From positions 16,709,140-16,773,139 of the forward strand of contig NC_079384.1 of the NCBI RefSeq assembly GCF_021018895.1: a stretch of DNA of 64,000 nucleotides. Direction: 5' to 3'. Below the pieces are notes generated by a model. The model searched no databases and was not told where the DNA came from. It worked only from the letters and a program-made list of their open reading frames with translations. This document shows positions 37,401-49,384 of the stretch, piece by piece (within the stretch, counting starts at the first letter, position 1; the number at the start of each line of letters is the position of its first letter). This stretch comes from Seriola aureovittata. Lineage: Eukaryota; Chordata; Actinopteri; Carangiformes; Carangidae. The translations under genes and the position numbers were made by a program.

Positions 37401-38765
37401 GAGGGACCCCTGAGGATTAATAAATCCCATGAACCGCTATTTAAATTACCACTATTATGTTTTTTTCTGTGCTAAATTTAACATTACTGGGGAGGAGAGC
37501 AACGCGACTAGAAGTGACAGCGAGAGAGGGCTAGTAGCTTCTCCTCTTCTCTGTCTCAGCGGAGACCGTCACAACTTCATTCACTCTTTTAACAAAACAA
37601 AAAAAAAAGCAACGAAGGAAGCAGTAAATGGACTTACATATTTAAGACCTAACTAAATGTAATTTAAGACCTAACATGCGGCTAATGTAAAGCTAGCAGA
37701 GCTTGGAGAGTTGGTCATCTGGTTGCTAGGCACACGCAGGCACGCACACAGGTCAGGAGCTGCCGTTGCCATGGCAATGTGAAAATCTGCCCAGAATTTG
37801 GCTTCTACATGGCTTCAAACAACTGCAAATTATGAGAAAACCGTTACTTCTTTTCATAAACCGAAAAGACCGTGCCAGACACTTCAGTGTCTACAAGTTT
37901 CTACAGTCTCTATTTTATTCAGATATTCCTTAAAATGAGTGCGTAAGCTCAGTGCGAAGACAGAGTGAGATTCTTTTGAAAAAAAAAGACGATTACATTA
38001 GGTGTCAATGAGAGTGAGACAGGTATTGCTGCCGGACTCGGCACCCCCGTTTAAATTTTGTGCAGACCCTGCCTGTCAAAGTTACATTTTATGAATCCCA
38101 ACAACTATGTCTACATTTTCAGAAAGAATTATTTGTCTCCTTTTTACGGTTTGGCCGCGAGCTCGAGTTAAAAATAAAAATAAAGGTTATTTTTTACTGC
38201 TTCACGCACTCTAGCCAACTGACGCTTTCACTCTAACTTTGAAGAAAAAGTGATTTGCACTCCTCCTTTGAGTGCTCACAGTTTGAAAAGTTTACATGTT
38301 ATGTAAAAACAGTTCCTGTCTTTTTGAGAGAGCAGAAGTTTTCCTCCGTTTTATAGTTTGAATCACATTTCTACGTGCAGGTATGAGAGAGCTGGGTGAC
38401 TCAGAAAAAAGGTGAAATTTTGTAGAAAAAAGGTGGGGTTCTCAAGAAAATTCCAATGCATTTCTAATGCATTATTTATTCCCAGTTTTTTGGGAATAAC
38501 TTTGGGAAAAATTGGAATTTTAACACCAAAAGTCATAGCACCCCTTTCGGGATCAAGACGCACGTTTTGATGTATATATTACCGGGGTTTTCTCAAAGCT
38601 GCGGGACAAGTTACGCGCCGAAATTTGGCGGAAGAATAATAAACCCGAAACAGAATATCAATAGATGCCTCGGGGCTCTGCCCCGAGGCACTCCTCTCAG
38701 CTATTCTAGCTGTAGAGGAGTGCCTCGGAGCTGAGCACCCGTGGCACTAACTATGATAAATATTA
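37401..38765. repeat. Mosaic of decayed repeats ending in hairpins
   Basis: No gene is seen. The stretch from about 37800 (TTATGAGAAAACCGTTACTT) to about 38640 (GCGCCGAAATTTGGCGGAAG, AATAATAAACCCGAAA) has the flavour of fish transposon ends that finish in palindromes. At 38666-38690 an 11-bp perfect stem with a 3-base loop occurs, followed by an overlapping 14-bp inverted repeat (38684-38697 with 38714-38727). The element class cannot be named. Confidence 0.5.
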
Positions 38766-41299
38766 GACCTGCTAAGCATAAAGTATACCACTAGCATTTT
38801 GGCCTGACCACAACAGCGAATTTTCCTGACTGACTGGTTGACTGACTGAGTGATGGTACTTCGACCACTGCTCAGTGGAGTGCCGAGCCGCAGTCTAGGC
38901 TTCTCACTTCTATGAGGAATTATACATTCAAACAGAGGGAGTTAGACAAAATAAAAGTCTCTCTCTCACTATTGCTGTAATAAAGGCAAAGGCCTGAAAG
39001 AAATACTTGAAAAAATGAAGCTTTCTAACTCTTTCTCTCTGAGTGCTTTATAAATTCATACAGCTGAAATGAAAGCTCTGTCTTTGTCTTTCATTTATGT
39101 GTTTGGTGATTTTATCAGATGATGTTACAGTTATAACATCAGGATTTGACCATAGGTGGTCCAGACATATACTAGGTTTTCACCTTGTCTAGTTATATTT
39201 ACTTCCCCTCTGCTAAGGGTCAAAAATTAACATTGGACCCCAACTGGTATTCCTTACAATGAGCATACATCCTCAAAGCTGCTATGAAGTGGCTGGAGAA
39301 TCTTTTTTTCTGTTGTTATTGGAAGGTCACAGATGTCTCCAAAACAGTAAATCACAAAATCATGTTTTCATACACAACAAGACAGCAGCACGTACAAGGG
39401 ATCATATAGAAACCTTCAGAACATTTCGTTTAAGTAAGTATTTCCTTAACAGTCAAATCATAAAATTTACCATCACCCATGGTGGGACATCTGCGGTCAA
39501 GCTGGGTGACCTTGCACTATTAGGTCTCCCAGTACCGGATAAACCCAAACTAAACACAACCGCCCACTTGTTCAGGCCTCCAAACAGACTTGTGTGTTGT
39601 TTTGGTGGAAAGATCTGGAGGCATTGTTTACACCACAGAGTTTACAAGGATTGCGAGTCATTACAAGCAGGAATCCAACAAATTTAGATAGGCTCCCTCG
39701 TGAAAACAGTGCGATACAGGATTGCAAAACCCTGAAACCCCAGCAGAAAATGCGGAGCAGAGATCAGAAAAGCTAAAATAACTTACTATTAATCCAGTTT
39801 TTGTTTGATTTTCAACTAAACACTGAGTGTCCTATTGTATTGAATTTATAATGGATATCTTTATCATCAGTATGCCAAACAGTCCCACCATCTACATGCC
39901 CTGCCTTTGATTCGACAGAGGCAGTTTTGATGAGGGGGCGGCCATGCCCCGGGGCCAGCCCTACTGGTTTTCCCCTTGCAGGGCTAGATAAACCAGCTGC
40001 ATCACTATAAATGTCATAACATGGGATTTTTTTTTTTTTTTTTTGCCCTCCCAAATTAGCATGGAAATGAAGTGGAAAATGGGATATAAATGGAAATGTG
40101 GGTGAGGAGGGGGCTGGTCCCAACAATAGGCGGGTTTGCACAAAACCAGCGCTATGTGGGCAGCGAACGAGTGAGGGAGAGAGCGAGAGAGACATCAACA
40201 AGGCTCTTCTGTGTCTCCTTAAAGCCATCCTGCTTTTAGAAGAAAACAATGTCTCCCACAACACTCTTTGGTCTCCACGATGTGCCTTTGGCCAGTAACA
40301 GAGGGCCAGTTTTATGGTGTGAATGTGTGAACACACATGAATGTGAATACATGCAGATTTGCATGTGTCAGAACAATGTTGCCCCCACTTGAATATCTAA
40401 TTTGACGCCATAGCAAGTGTTTTATTCACAACAAATCCCATAAAAAGACCAAAATATTGAACTGATCTGACTAACAACTTATCTGTGTATCCAAAGTGTG
40501 TGTTATATTTTATTCCTCTGCATTAAAGATCTTTGTTGTTGTCCAAACAATTACATACTATTAAACTATTAAAACCAAACAATAAGTGACAATGTAGCAC
40601 TGTCTGACATGTCTCCTTCATCACAATGAACACGAGCACTGCAGTTTATTTTGAGTTAATCCCACATACACTGTCCAGCTGCCTTAAAAACTCACTGCAC
40701 CAAATATCAGTTTCTTCACAGCTGAAAAATGTCCCCAACAAAAGCACCATTTTCTCCTGTTTGAGTAAGATTTAGTAAAAACTATATTATCCTCCTGTTT
40801 TAGGAAAGTACAGAACATTTTGTTTTAAAATAAAACTATAAAATAGTCACATGCTTTTAAATATTTCCATTTTTAGTGGGAAGAAACAAACACAGACTAA
40901 CATATTGTTGGTTTTGGCAAAAAATGACACAATAATGCCAGCCTTATTCTTTGACAGAACAAATAAAATGCTGCCAATCACACTTTATTCATATACACTT
41001 TGATGATGAAGTGATTGATGATTAAGTAATAGGAGTAAAAAGTCTGTAGAAAGACAAACTATATAGTAAAACAATGAGAGATTAATGCATGCCACAATAA
41101 AGTAGCCTAGTAAGATAGAAGACTAAAATGTGAATAAAAACAATGTAAAACAAATAAAAAATTAAAGTAGATAAAAGACAATTAAAGGAAAAAAATGAAA
41201 AATTCAATAAAAACTGACACATTTCAACATTTTCAGCTACTCGCGATTCTTTGATATTTTGACCTGCCTCAAACTATATAAATTGGGGTTTTTTTTGTA
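38766..41299. other. Intergenic sequence, no gene seen
   Basis: AT-rich, with a T18 run at 40027-40044. The frames at 39259-39687 (+) and 39812-40336 (-) show no recognisable domain. A repeat-like patch near 40610-40760 cannot be assigned. Confidence 0.45.
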
Positions 41300-41366
41300 G
41301 TGTGTGTGTGTGTGTGTGTGTGTCTGTGTGTCTTTGTGTGTGTCTGTGTGTGTGTCTGTGTGAGGA
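41300..41366. repeat. (GT)n microsatellite, interrupted
   Basis: GT run with CT and TT interruptions. Confidence 0.92.
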
Positions 41367-44300
41367 AGAGTTTAGAGTCAGCTTTGTGTTTTAACTGGCA
41401 GCTCAGCTGGGCCGGTGCAGCTGCATGGCAGCCACTTCTCTACAGGGCTGCCAGTCAAAAACACCCCTATAAATGCTATTGTGCTCACCTGATTGATCTT
41501 TCACAGGCCCAGGGCAGGCCAGACAGGCTGACTTTGGAGAGGAATGGCAAGGAATGGTCGGTGAAAAAACAAGCGAGCCAGTGTCTGCGGCAGAGGAGGT
41601 TGGGCCGCAGGTGGCTAGGAGGCACGCTTGGGTTGGCGCACTAGCTCTCGTCAGATGCCAACAGTGACATTTCCTGACTATGGCTATACACAAGCAGGCA
41701 TCCCAGCAACGGTGCAGTGTCCTGGGGGAATGATGAACAGGCCTTGGGCGGATGTTACAGCACACACAGGGAAAGAAGTGGGAGATGTATGGGAGCGCAC
41801 ATACGTGGACGCATGCATTAAACATGAAACACACTCTCTCATAAACACACTAATAAAGATCTCTTTCTATTTCTTTCTTTCTTCTCGCACACATACACAC
41901 ACCTCTACTGAAGCTCATCTGTTGCTGGGGGGGGGGCTCAACCCAGGCAAGCGAAGCCTGTCTGGGGTGCTGACTGAACATCACTGCCAGGAATTCCACA
42001 GGGGTGGGTGGTGCACGGGCGGGAAATCACTCGACGTGTCTCTCTGGACTAAAGCCCGGCAGGCAGTGACAATCCCCTGCACCAGCCTCAGGAGCACAAG
42101 GCCAGGAGGTGTAAATCAAAATCTTGGAACCATCTCCTGGCTAACAACCATTCATGTTAAGAGAGGTGACTCACAAATCATCTTTTAGCCTTCTTGTGCA
42201 CCAGAGTTGAAATACAGTAGGTTCACTACTCATAGTTTAAGGCACTGACGTGTCTGTTCAGAGTACTTTAATGCCTTAGGTCCTGGCATTTTTGAAAATC
42301 ATGCACCAAACATAGCTGGCCCTATTTTTTCTGGAGTTATTTTCAGGTATGCATTGTTTGCTGCAGAAATTAACTCCTGGTTGTAAATCAGGCACCTTCG
42401 ATTTAGCACAGACAGGACACAGGGAAGCCCTGGAGGGCAGGGGGGGTTGAGATTTGGCAGCATGGCGTAGTAAGGATGTGAGATAAACAGGGAACGTGCG
42501 TGTAGTTGATATTATTTTTGGTCACTCTGGAAGAGAAACTTGTCTCTTGGTTCAGACACACAAGCAAGTTACAAGGGCATGTGGAACAATAACACAAATA
42601 CACACAGACTGCCCTGCGTTTCACACAATGAGTGTTTGCATTGGGAATCATTTTCCAGTTGGTGTGGCACGTGAGAGAAGCTGCTCTTCCTCTGACGCTC
42701 GTTCCGCAGTCCAAACAAACCCGGCTCCCTGACGGCCTGCAGCCTGAGAGTGAGTCGCGTTTGTTTTCATGGTCCTGTGACGCCCAACGGTCACAATGAG
42801 AACTAATGTCATCCATGTCACGTGAAAGGTCAAGTATGAACTCTTCAGAATGTTTAAATTTAGAACAGCTACATTGGGTATTTTTATATTAATACCAGAT
42901 CACACGATTATTTGCTTGTGACAGGGGTCGCTCGTAGTGACAACCCCACAGATGATTATCACTCGTCTCTGCAGTTGCCCTCAGCTATGTGAAGTTTAGC
43001 ATCTTTCAGCTCACTGTTTTGGTTTTCTAGGCTGCAACTTCACTGTTCTCTTACTCCTCTCATCGATGGAGTTTCCAGCAGCCGTTCTGGCTCTAAACAC
43101 CCACTGTTACACAACCTGCTCTAGCAGACAAAGTTGCTAGTTGCTAGCTGTTTTTCTAGTGAACTTTCTATTGATTAAAAGTAGAGATATAACACAGTTT
43201 TTCCAAACAGCCACTTGTGCATTGAATGAATACAGCAGAAAGAATGAACAAAGACAAATAAATAAACATTCCTTTTTTTTTTTGTGGGGAGGAATTTATA
43301 TGTTGGCACAAATGGACAACCCATATGGTTTGGTTTTGGTTTTGGCATTGCTTGGCAAAGCAGAGCAATGCTTGTTATGGGAATCCATTACATTCTCAGC
43401 AGGGCTGCGGCTGCTGCACGCACACTGTGGACCGCAGCTAGGTGAAGATGGGCGTTTTTATGAAAGGAACCGAGAGTTGATTAGCATCAGCGCAGTGGCA
43501 GATAAACTCACACACACAAAGTGTTTAGACAGAAGAATAAAGATACATTAAATTTGCTTCATTGGTATCGTAGAGAAACCGATTGTGATAGCAGAATCAT
43601 AGCGGCAAAATTTTTATTATGTTACAGTGAAGTAAAGACACAACTAGAAAAACCCTGCTCAACTAAAACCATCAGTGTACATTTGCAATCATTAACCATT
43701 ATTGATTAATATTTCAAATCTCAAAATGAAATAATTTCTGTTTGATTTTTTGGAGAGAAGAGACATGGGAGAGAATTCTTATCCATAACTTAGACATGGA
43801 CAAGATGTCTTTAAAGTGCTCAGAAAACAATGGAAGTTTGAACATCTGCAAATCTATGACAACCAGAGACATGCCATGTGCTGATAAAGATCATGTGATG
43901 TGATTGAAAGCTCCAGAACAACAGTGAGCTGGTTTTGTCAATTGTTTATTCCCTTATTGTTTCCTGTGCATGCAAAAGGAATATGGCTTACAGTGTGCCA
44001 AGGTCACATCAGTATGTATGTTAGTATTTGTTTTTTTTTACAATTAAAACTGTTTCAGCCTTGAGTTGAGGAAAAAACAACATGGTATAATTGGATTTTT
44101 GGATCATGGATCATGCTTCCAGTAAGTCCCGGTGTGATGTCCTTGTTGTTATCAAAGATCTTCATTTGTTTATCAGTCACCATCAGCCTTATCAGGAGCG
44201 AGTGAGGAGAAGGAGGGAGGAGAGAGGAAGGCGAGGCTCCAGAGAGAGGAAGAGAGGAAAGACGGAGAGGTGTTGTCGACGAGCCTTTCACACAACACCA

Positions 44301-45803
44301 TCCCCCCACAGACGCCTCGGCCTCTGGCTCCTTCTGTCTCTTCTCTCTCTCTTTCTCACTCTATCTGTATAATTTTCTTTCACTCTCACTTTCATCATTC
44401 AATCTTTATTTTCCCTATTTTTTTTTTAAATCTCCTTTGCTTTACTCCTTTCTGTCTTTTAATTCCTCTCATGAAAGTATTTCACTCTTTCTGAATATTT
44501 CTCCTCATCCAGCTCCATTTCAGCACATCTCACTCTGTCTCTCCATAACTAGAACAGCTGAAGCTATAATAACATTTCAGCCATCCATCAAGCACAGCCT
44601 GCTTTGATCAATAAGCACTTTGACTCCACTCCACTGAACTTAAAATGTCTCCCCTCTGTCTCTGTCAGTACTTATCTCTCTGCTGACAAAGCTATATTAG
44701 ACACAAGAGTGGATGACTATTACAATAGATTTCACAATGCATTTCAGTACTGTGTTGTGTGTGTGTACTGTAAATGAAATACATGGGAGGTGATCTATGG
44801 CCGGAGTCTATGTTCTTTAAGATTCCAATTCATCGTAAAGGATCTAAAGAAGTTGTAAATCTTGTGTAGGCTGCATCAGCACTATAGTAGAGGTAGGTGT
44901 ATCACAGTGTAGGTATTTAACACGGGCTGTTTCTGCCCCCTTTCATTTAAAGATGTCAACCGCATGTGAATTAAAAACACATGTGCTTCTCAAACACGTG
45001 CCGCGTTTCAGAAGTCCACTTTCTTTTCACGTTGAATTCTGTTTGAGATCACATGTGACAGTTCAGACGTAAAACTTTTGACTCACGGATGAAAAGTGAC
45101 ACTGGACCGAGGCGAGAGGGGATGTGTTTCCACATGAGAAACTTTCTTTTATTGACTTGAAATCATATCAATATTTTTCACATGTGAGAAGTTAATTTCG
45201 CATAGAGAGAGGGAGATGATTCATAAGTAAAAAAAAAAAAAAAAAAAAAGGCATTTTTAAATGGAAAATGTTGAATTTCATGCCCAAACAGCTGACATCC
45301 TTTCGTGTCACGTGGGTTACCACGTGCAATTTTCTTTTTTTGCCAAGGCAGGAATTTGTCAATACTGTGTGGTTACAATACAATAATCTTGAGTCCCCAA
45401 ATACAGGGGGAATCTAACCATCAGCAGAAGCTCTTTCTATAATTTTTCTCCTAGCTCTTAAGAAGGAGGTCTCAGAATAGCAAACTCTGTCCTTTGTGGC
45501 TTATGACCCTTCATCACAGGTTCTGCTTGTAGTGTGGAAAAAATATTGAGCAATTCAACTAAGGACTGATTTTTCCTCCTTTGACTGTTTCATTTGAAGG
45601 AGTCTGGCTAAATACTTCCTCTTTCTTTATTTTTTTTTTGTTGTAAAAAACATGCCAATCCAGTTCGAACACATGTTTTCAACATGGTCATAAAAGACTA
45701 AATCAAATCATAGAATCTTAAACCTATACGTGTGAACTAGACAAAAAAAAAATAAAAATCTATATGCAGCTAAATAGCCTACAACAAAAAGAGAGAGATC
45801 ACC
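41367..45803. other. Intergenic sequence, no gene seen
   Basis: The longest frame (41628-42188, +) has no domain and no splice support. Small features are a G9 run near 41930, CT-rich sequence at 44330-44480 and a 21-A run at 45229-45249. Some conserved regulatory DNA could be present but cannot be identified by eye. Confidence 0.45.
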
Positions 45804-47006
45804 TAAAGGGGCTATTTGTAAGTTTTCTCTGCCACCAAATGCAGTTTCTTGCCGGGAGGTGATTGTGGCTTGGCAAGAGCTTCGGCCATTGTATCGTTTA
45901 CAAAACAATAGGTTATAACAAGGATCCTCTCTACAGAAGATACCGCATTACAGGCAGCACCACCGGTATGAAATGGGACACAGTTCCGGTTTCCTAAGTG
46001 GGCGTTGTCCCCCAACCCCTCCCTCATGCCAAGGCAACTGGCATGAAGTGTGACAGTAGCTAATATTAAAATCTATCCATGTCTCTGGGAAAGAAAAGAC
46101 AGATGCGTTTTTCTAGTTATTAAAGCCTATTGCTGCACAAAGCTCGGGCAATTTTAACACTAGCTGATGGATTACTTGTCCCTGCCAAAAGAATACAACA
46201 ATAGACAATACAACACGGATACAGTACAAATTTGCGCCTTTTTTGCCGCTGTTTTTATCTACTAACGACATCTGATCAGCCCAATGCAAAATCATGTCAG
46301 TTTAATAGGCTAATAATCTGTTTTAGCAATTGTTAAGCAATGAAACATGTTTTATTTAAGTTTTAAAGTTTAATCCATGGTTTCACGTATAAGTAAGTCA
46401 TTCTGGTCCATCTAAACATCTGGTTATCGGTTGGCAAACGATGTCAGCAGTCGACAGATCTCGTGAGAGTATTGCACCGAGACAGAGGCAGGTCTCGAAT
46501 AAAGTTAATTTTCTCCTGATCTGTTCGTTTGAAAAATGTAATTTACAACGTTTATTGGGTCCAATATTTATTTCGGTGACTATGGAGCGAAAGAATCGGT
46601 GATAATCTGTGATCTCGTTCATTTCACCCATTGGAACGAACAGACTCAGACCTGCTTCCGGTCTCCACCTCCCCGCCCCAACCCACGTCACACAGATACA
46701 GGAAATAATCGGAAATGAAGCGTTTCGGTTTCTCTACTGTCTCTGGTTATAATATGCACTGAGCGGCGCTACATCTTCGGGCGAGGTTAGAGGCTGCAGT
46801 GAGTCACTATCGGAAAGGGATGAGACGGGCCGGGGCTAGCTGGTTAGCATGCAAACTTCAGGAGAAAAAAAGTCCAACTCTGGTGACAGGGGAGGAATCA
46901 AGTTTGATGCTGAACTGGCAACGTTTCTTCTAAACTAGTAGGTAAACAGCTGTTAATGCTAACGCTAGCTATGTGGAAATAGCAAAACTTACAAATAGCC
47001 CCTTTA
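45804..47006. mobile_element. 1.2-kb element with 23-bp terminal inverted repeats
   Basis: The left end (45804-45826, TAAAGGGGCTATTTGTAAGT plus TTT) and the right end (46984-47006) are perfect 23-bp inverted repeats, enclosing 1,203 bp. The interior has no recognisable transposase; its frames of up to 97 codons on the minus strand show no known motif. This fits a non-autonomous DNA transposon. No clear target-site duplication is visible: the flanks are ACC before and AGTAAT after the ends, unless the outer TA or TTAA-like bases belong to it. The interior is less AT-rich, with CpGs, unlike its surroundings. Confidence 0.75.
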
Positions 47007-47029
47007 AGTAATTTAGCCTTGGGATAAAA

Positions 47030-47160
47030 GCTATCATCAGTGTGCCAACATGCTCACAATGACAACGCTATGCAGACGTGTAGAGGGTGTGATGTTCATG
47101 ATGTACCATGTTCACCATCTAAATTTAGCATGTTAGTATGCTAATGTTTTCTAATTAGGA
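47030..47160 (+). repeat. Interspersed percomorph repeat fragment
   Basis: AACATGCTCACAATGACAAC, GTGATGTTCATGATGTACCA and TAGCATGTTAGTATGCTAAT match the 'TTAGCATGTTAGCATGCTAA' portion of the same family as 18020-18240. Confidence 0.65.
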
Positions 47161-47339
47161 CTTTCAATTTATCTTTGAGTTCATTGCAGCGGTTTCTGAT
47201 GTTTTTCACTTGACCCCAGGTTACGGCCTTATTGTAGAGTTCAACCAAAGAGTGACTTTACCCTCCTCTATTGATTCATGTGGCCCTGTGAGACACTTTC
47301 TGAGGGAACCAGTGTTTTAGTCTATATGCGTACAGAAGA

Positions 47340-47670
47340 GTGTATAAAGTCCCTCTATCCATCCATCCAACAAGACATTTTCTGCCACTTATCCAGGGTC
47401 TCTCTCCCCAGCAATGTTTTCCAGCTCCTCCTGGGGGACCCCGAGGTGTTCCCATGTCACATGAGATATATATAATCTCTCTCGTGTTCTGGGTCTGCCC
47501 TGGGGTCTCCTACCAGTTGGATGTGCCTGGAAGACTTCCAATAGAGGGTGCCCAGGAGGCATCCTGATCAGATGCCTGAACCACCTCAACTGGCTCCTGT
47601 CAACTTCAAGGAACAGCAGCTTTACTTCGAGTTCCCTCCGGATGTTGGAGCTTCTTATTCTATCTCTAAG
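47340..47670 (-). mobile_element. LINE 3' fragment, minus strand
   Basis: On the minus strand, 47589-47389 encodes WFRHLIRMPPGHPLLEVFQA, then HPTGRRPQGRPRTRER and WEHLGVPQEELENIAGERDP. This pattern (WFGHV-RMP ... GRRPRGRPRTRW ... LGVP-EEL) is the C-terminal tail of a non-LTR retrotransposon polyprotein that is very common in fish. The element is 5'-truncated, and the frame stops soon after, so it is inactive. The insertion lies about 800 bp upstream of the etv4 promoter region. Confidence 0.7.
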
Positions 47671-48469
47671 CAGCTACTAGGCGTGTACATAGAGTTTATG
47701 TAGTGCCTTAAATTGAATGAAACAACTACTAAACAACTATAATGATCTACTTTTGTAATATCCTCGAGCCAGTCCACTCAGTGCTGGCTGCACAGAGCAG
47801 GGTTGATGTAATATTTATAGCCTGTTGTGTACATCTAAATGTGCATCTAAATATCATTAAGCAGGAAATAACATGTGCAGCATCACCTGTTATGGATATT
47901 GAATTAGATATCAACAGAATAGAGAGGAAGAAGAGGACAGTGCACATGCTCTGAAACTCCTTATTGTCCCTGTCTCTGAATCTCAATCACCAGGCCACTG
48001 AAACCAAACTCAGATCCCATCACAGCCTTGTTTCCTGCTTCTGCTCCTTTTGGCTGTAGTTAGACAGTTTAATTTCAATAAGCAACAAGCCTCTCACCAT
48101 TCTGTTGGTCTTGTGTACAAAGCTTCGTGGAGAACTTTAAATCCTGTTGGTTTTGTGTGGCGTAGACTTAAAACCACAAGAATGTAGGAGTGAATATTCC
48201 TGAGCAGATTTACGTCAGTTTTGATGTACAGGTCTCCTGCAGAGGTAGGGCCACTTTTTCCTGCCTGGCTGCGATCACTGCTTGTCATTAGTGGTGGAGG
48301 CAGAGACATGAAATGAGGTAAACAAAGTGAGGTTCTTTGAGTTTGTCCGGGCAGGAAAAGAAAAACATGTCAGGACTTTTCGTGCCAGGGCAGGTTTTTA
48401 TGAATGGAAGTTTTTCTCTTTTTTTCTAACTTTCCCTCTCTCTTTTTTGTGAATGAAAAACAACTGGAA
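47671..48469. other. Upstream flank of etv4, no gene seen
   Basis: No coding exon recognised. It may contain distal promoter or enhancer sequence. A pyrimidine-rich stretch (CTTTTTTTCTAACTTTCCC) lies just before the TATA-like site at 48477. Confidence 0.45.
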
Positions 48470-48700
48470 AATCCAGTATAAAAGCCTACAGTCTGCCGGG
48501 AGATGATTGGCTGCTGTAGCACAAGCTCCGCCCACCGTTGCTAGGATCCCGGTTACCAGACTTCTGATTGGCTCGCTGAAGGAACCGAGACTTCATTCAT
48601 AAGTCAGTGTATTCATGCGGACAATGGTAAGAAATTCGAGCCCTTGAAAGAGGAAATCCACCAATCACGAGCCTTCTCTGGCCCGAGCTAGAAAAGCAAG
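48470..48700 (+). promoter_or_regulatory. etv4: Putative etv4 promoter region
   Basis: Several classical vertebrate promoter elements cluster here. They are a TATA-like TATAAAA (48477-48483), inverted CCAAT boxes ATTGG at 48506-48510 and 48567-48571, a GC box CCGCCC (48528-48533) and a direct CCAAT at 48661-48665. The CCAAT boxes lie downstream of the TATA-like site. The real start site may therefore be further down (48.6-48.8 kb), with the TATA match fortuitous. A strong splice donor ATG|GTAAGA at 48626/48627 could end a first untranslated exon. The assignment to etv4 rests on position, 0.8 kb before its first coding exon. Confidence 0.5.
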
Positions 48701-48892
48701 TCTCCCTATTATCCCCAAATCATGTCTGTTCGAGAAATGACAGCACAGCTGGCGCTCTAAAGTCACCCCACTTCAGTAGAGACTCATTCAAACTCACTCT
48801 TAACTGCGAATGTCAGTTATCTTTTATCTTTAACAGGGTTTGGTTTTGTTGCTGTGACTCGACTAAAACGCAACATCTGTTTCCCTTCACAG

Positions 48893-48978
48893 TTTCAGAG
48901 CTGGACTGTTTCCTAAAGAAAGTGGAGCCTGGCAATCTGGGCAGACGTGGCAAAAAGCCCAAGAAACAGAACAGGCCA
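48893..48978 (+). other. etv4: Possible untranslated etv4 exon
   Basis: An 86-bp segment is preceded by a good acceptor (TTTCCCTTCACAG) and followed by a donor-like GTAAAT. It also carries an open frame (SELDCFLKKVEPGNLGRRGK...) with no ATG in it. The PEA3 family has upstream non-coding exons, so this could be an alternative or 5' UTR exon. Alternatively the acceptor is fortuitous and this is the 3' half of a longer exon 1. It does not resemble any etv4 coding sequence I know. Confidence 0.35.
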
Positions 48979-49159
48979 GTAAATAACGCTCATTATTCAT
49001 CGGGTACGCGCTTTATGACATGTTTTTAAAACAGAAAGCGCAAAATAAACCCCAAAAAAACAGAATTATTCTACAAAAAAAAAGTAAGGGAAAATAGTTT
49101 CTCGAGGTGCAAAACTAGCTTCACCTGAAACTTGTAGGTAAATGTGACGAGCTGTCTGT

Positions 49160-49162
<3 letters not shown>

Positions 49163-49189
<27 letters not shown>
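49163..49189. repeat. (CA)n microsatellite
   Basis: About 12-13 AC units within the putative first intron of etv4. Confidence 0.92.
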
Positions 49190-49191
<2 letters not shown>

Positions 49192-49257
49192 AGAGATTTG
49201 TAAAGAGTTCAGCAGCCCGCTGGGTAATCACTTGCCATCACTTCCCCTCGGCATTTT

Positions 49258-49308
49258 TTGTGAATGGAGCTCATTATGCATGCAGCCTCCACGCAGCTCC
49301 ATTCACAA
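49258..49308. repeat. 14-bp inverted repeat beside etv4 exon acceptor
   Basis: TTGTGAATGGAGCT (49258-49271) is the exact reverse complement of AGCTCCATTCACAA (49295-49308), with a 23-base spacer that includes ATGCATGCAG. It sits 25 bases upstream of the acceptor at 49333. Confidence 0.8.
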
Positions 49309-49384
49309 GCAACGCTCCCTCCTCTCTGTGCAGGCTGCGTGGATCTCACTCACTTCAGCCTAAATGACCACAAACGGTTAACGG

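Noticed and set aside
41628..42188. 186-codon + strand open frame
   Set aside because: It contains CA-repeat translation (HTHT) and no known motif.
1..47000. meox1, the gene that neighbours ETV4 upstream in mammals
   Set aside because: No homeobox (WFQNRR-type) segment was recognised in the window. It may lie further upstream or be absent here.
48477..48483. TATAAAA as the definite etv4 TATA box
   Set aside because: CCAAT boxes and a GC box lie downstream of it, which is the wrong order for a start at about 48508. Kept only as a TATA-like match within the promoter region.
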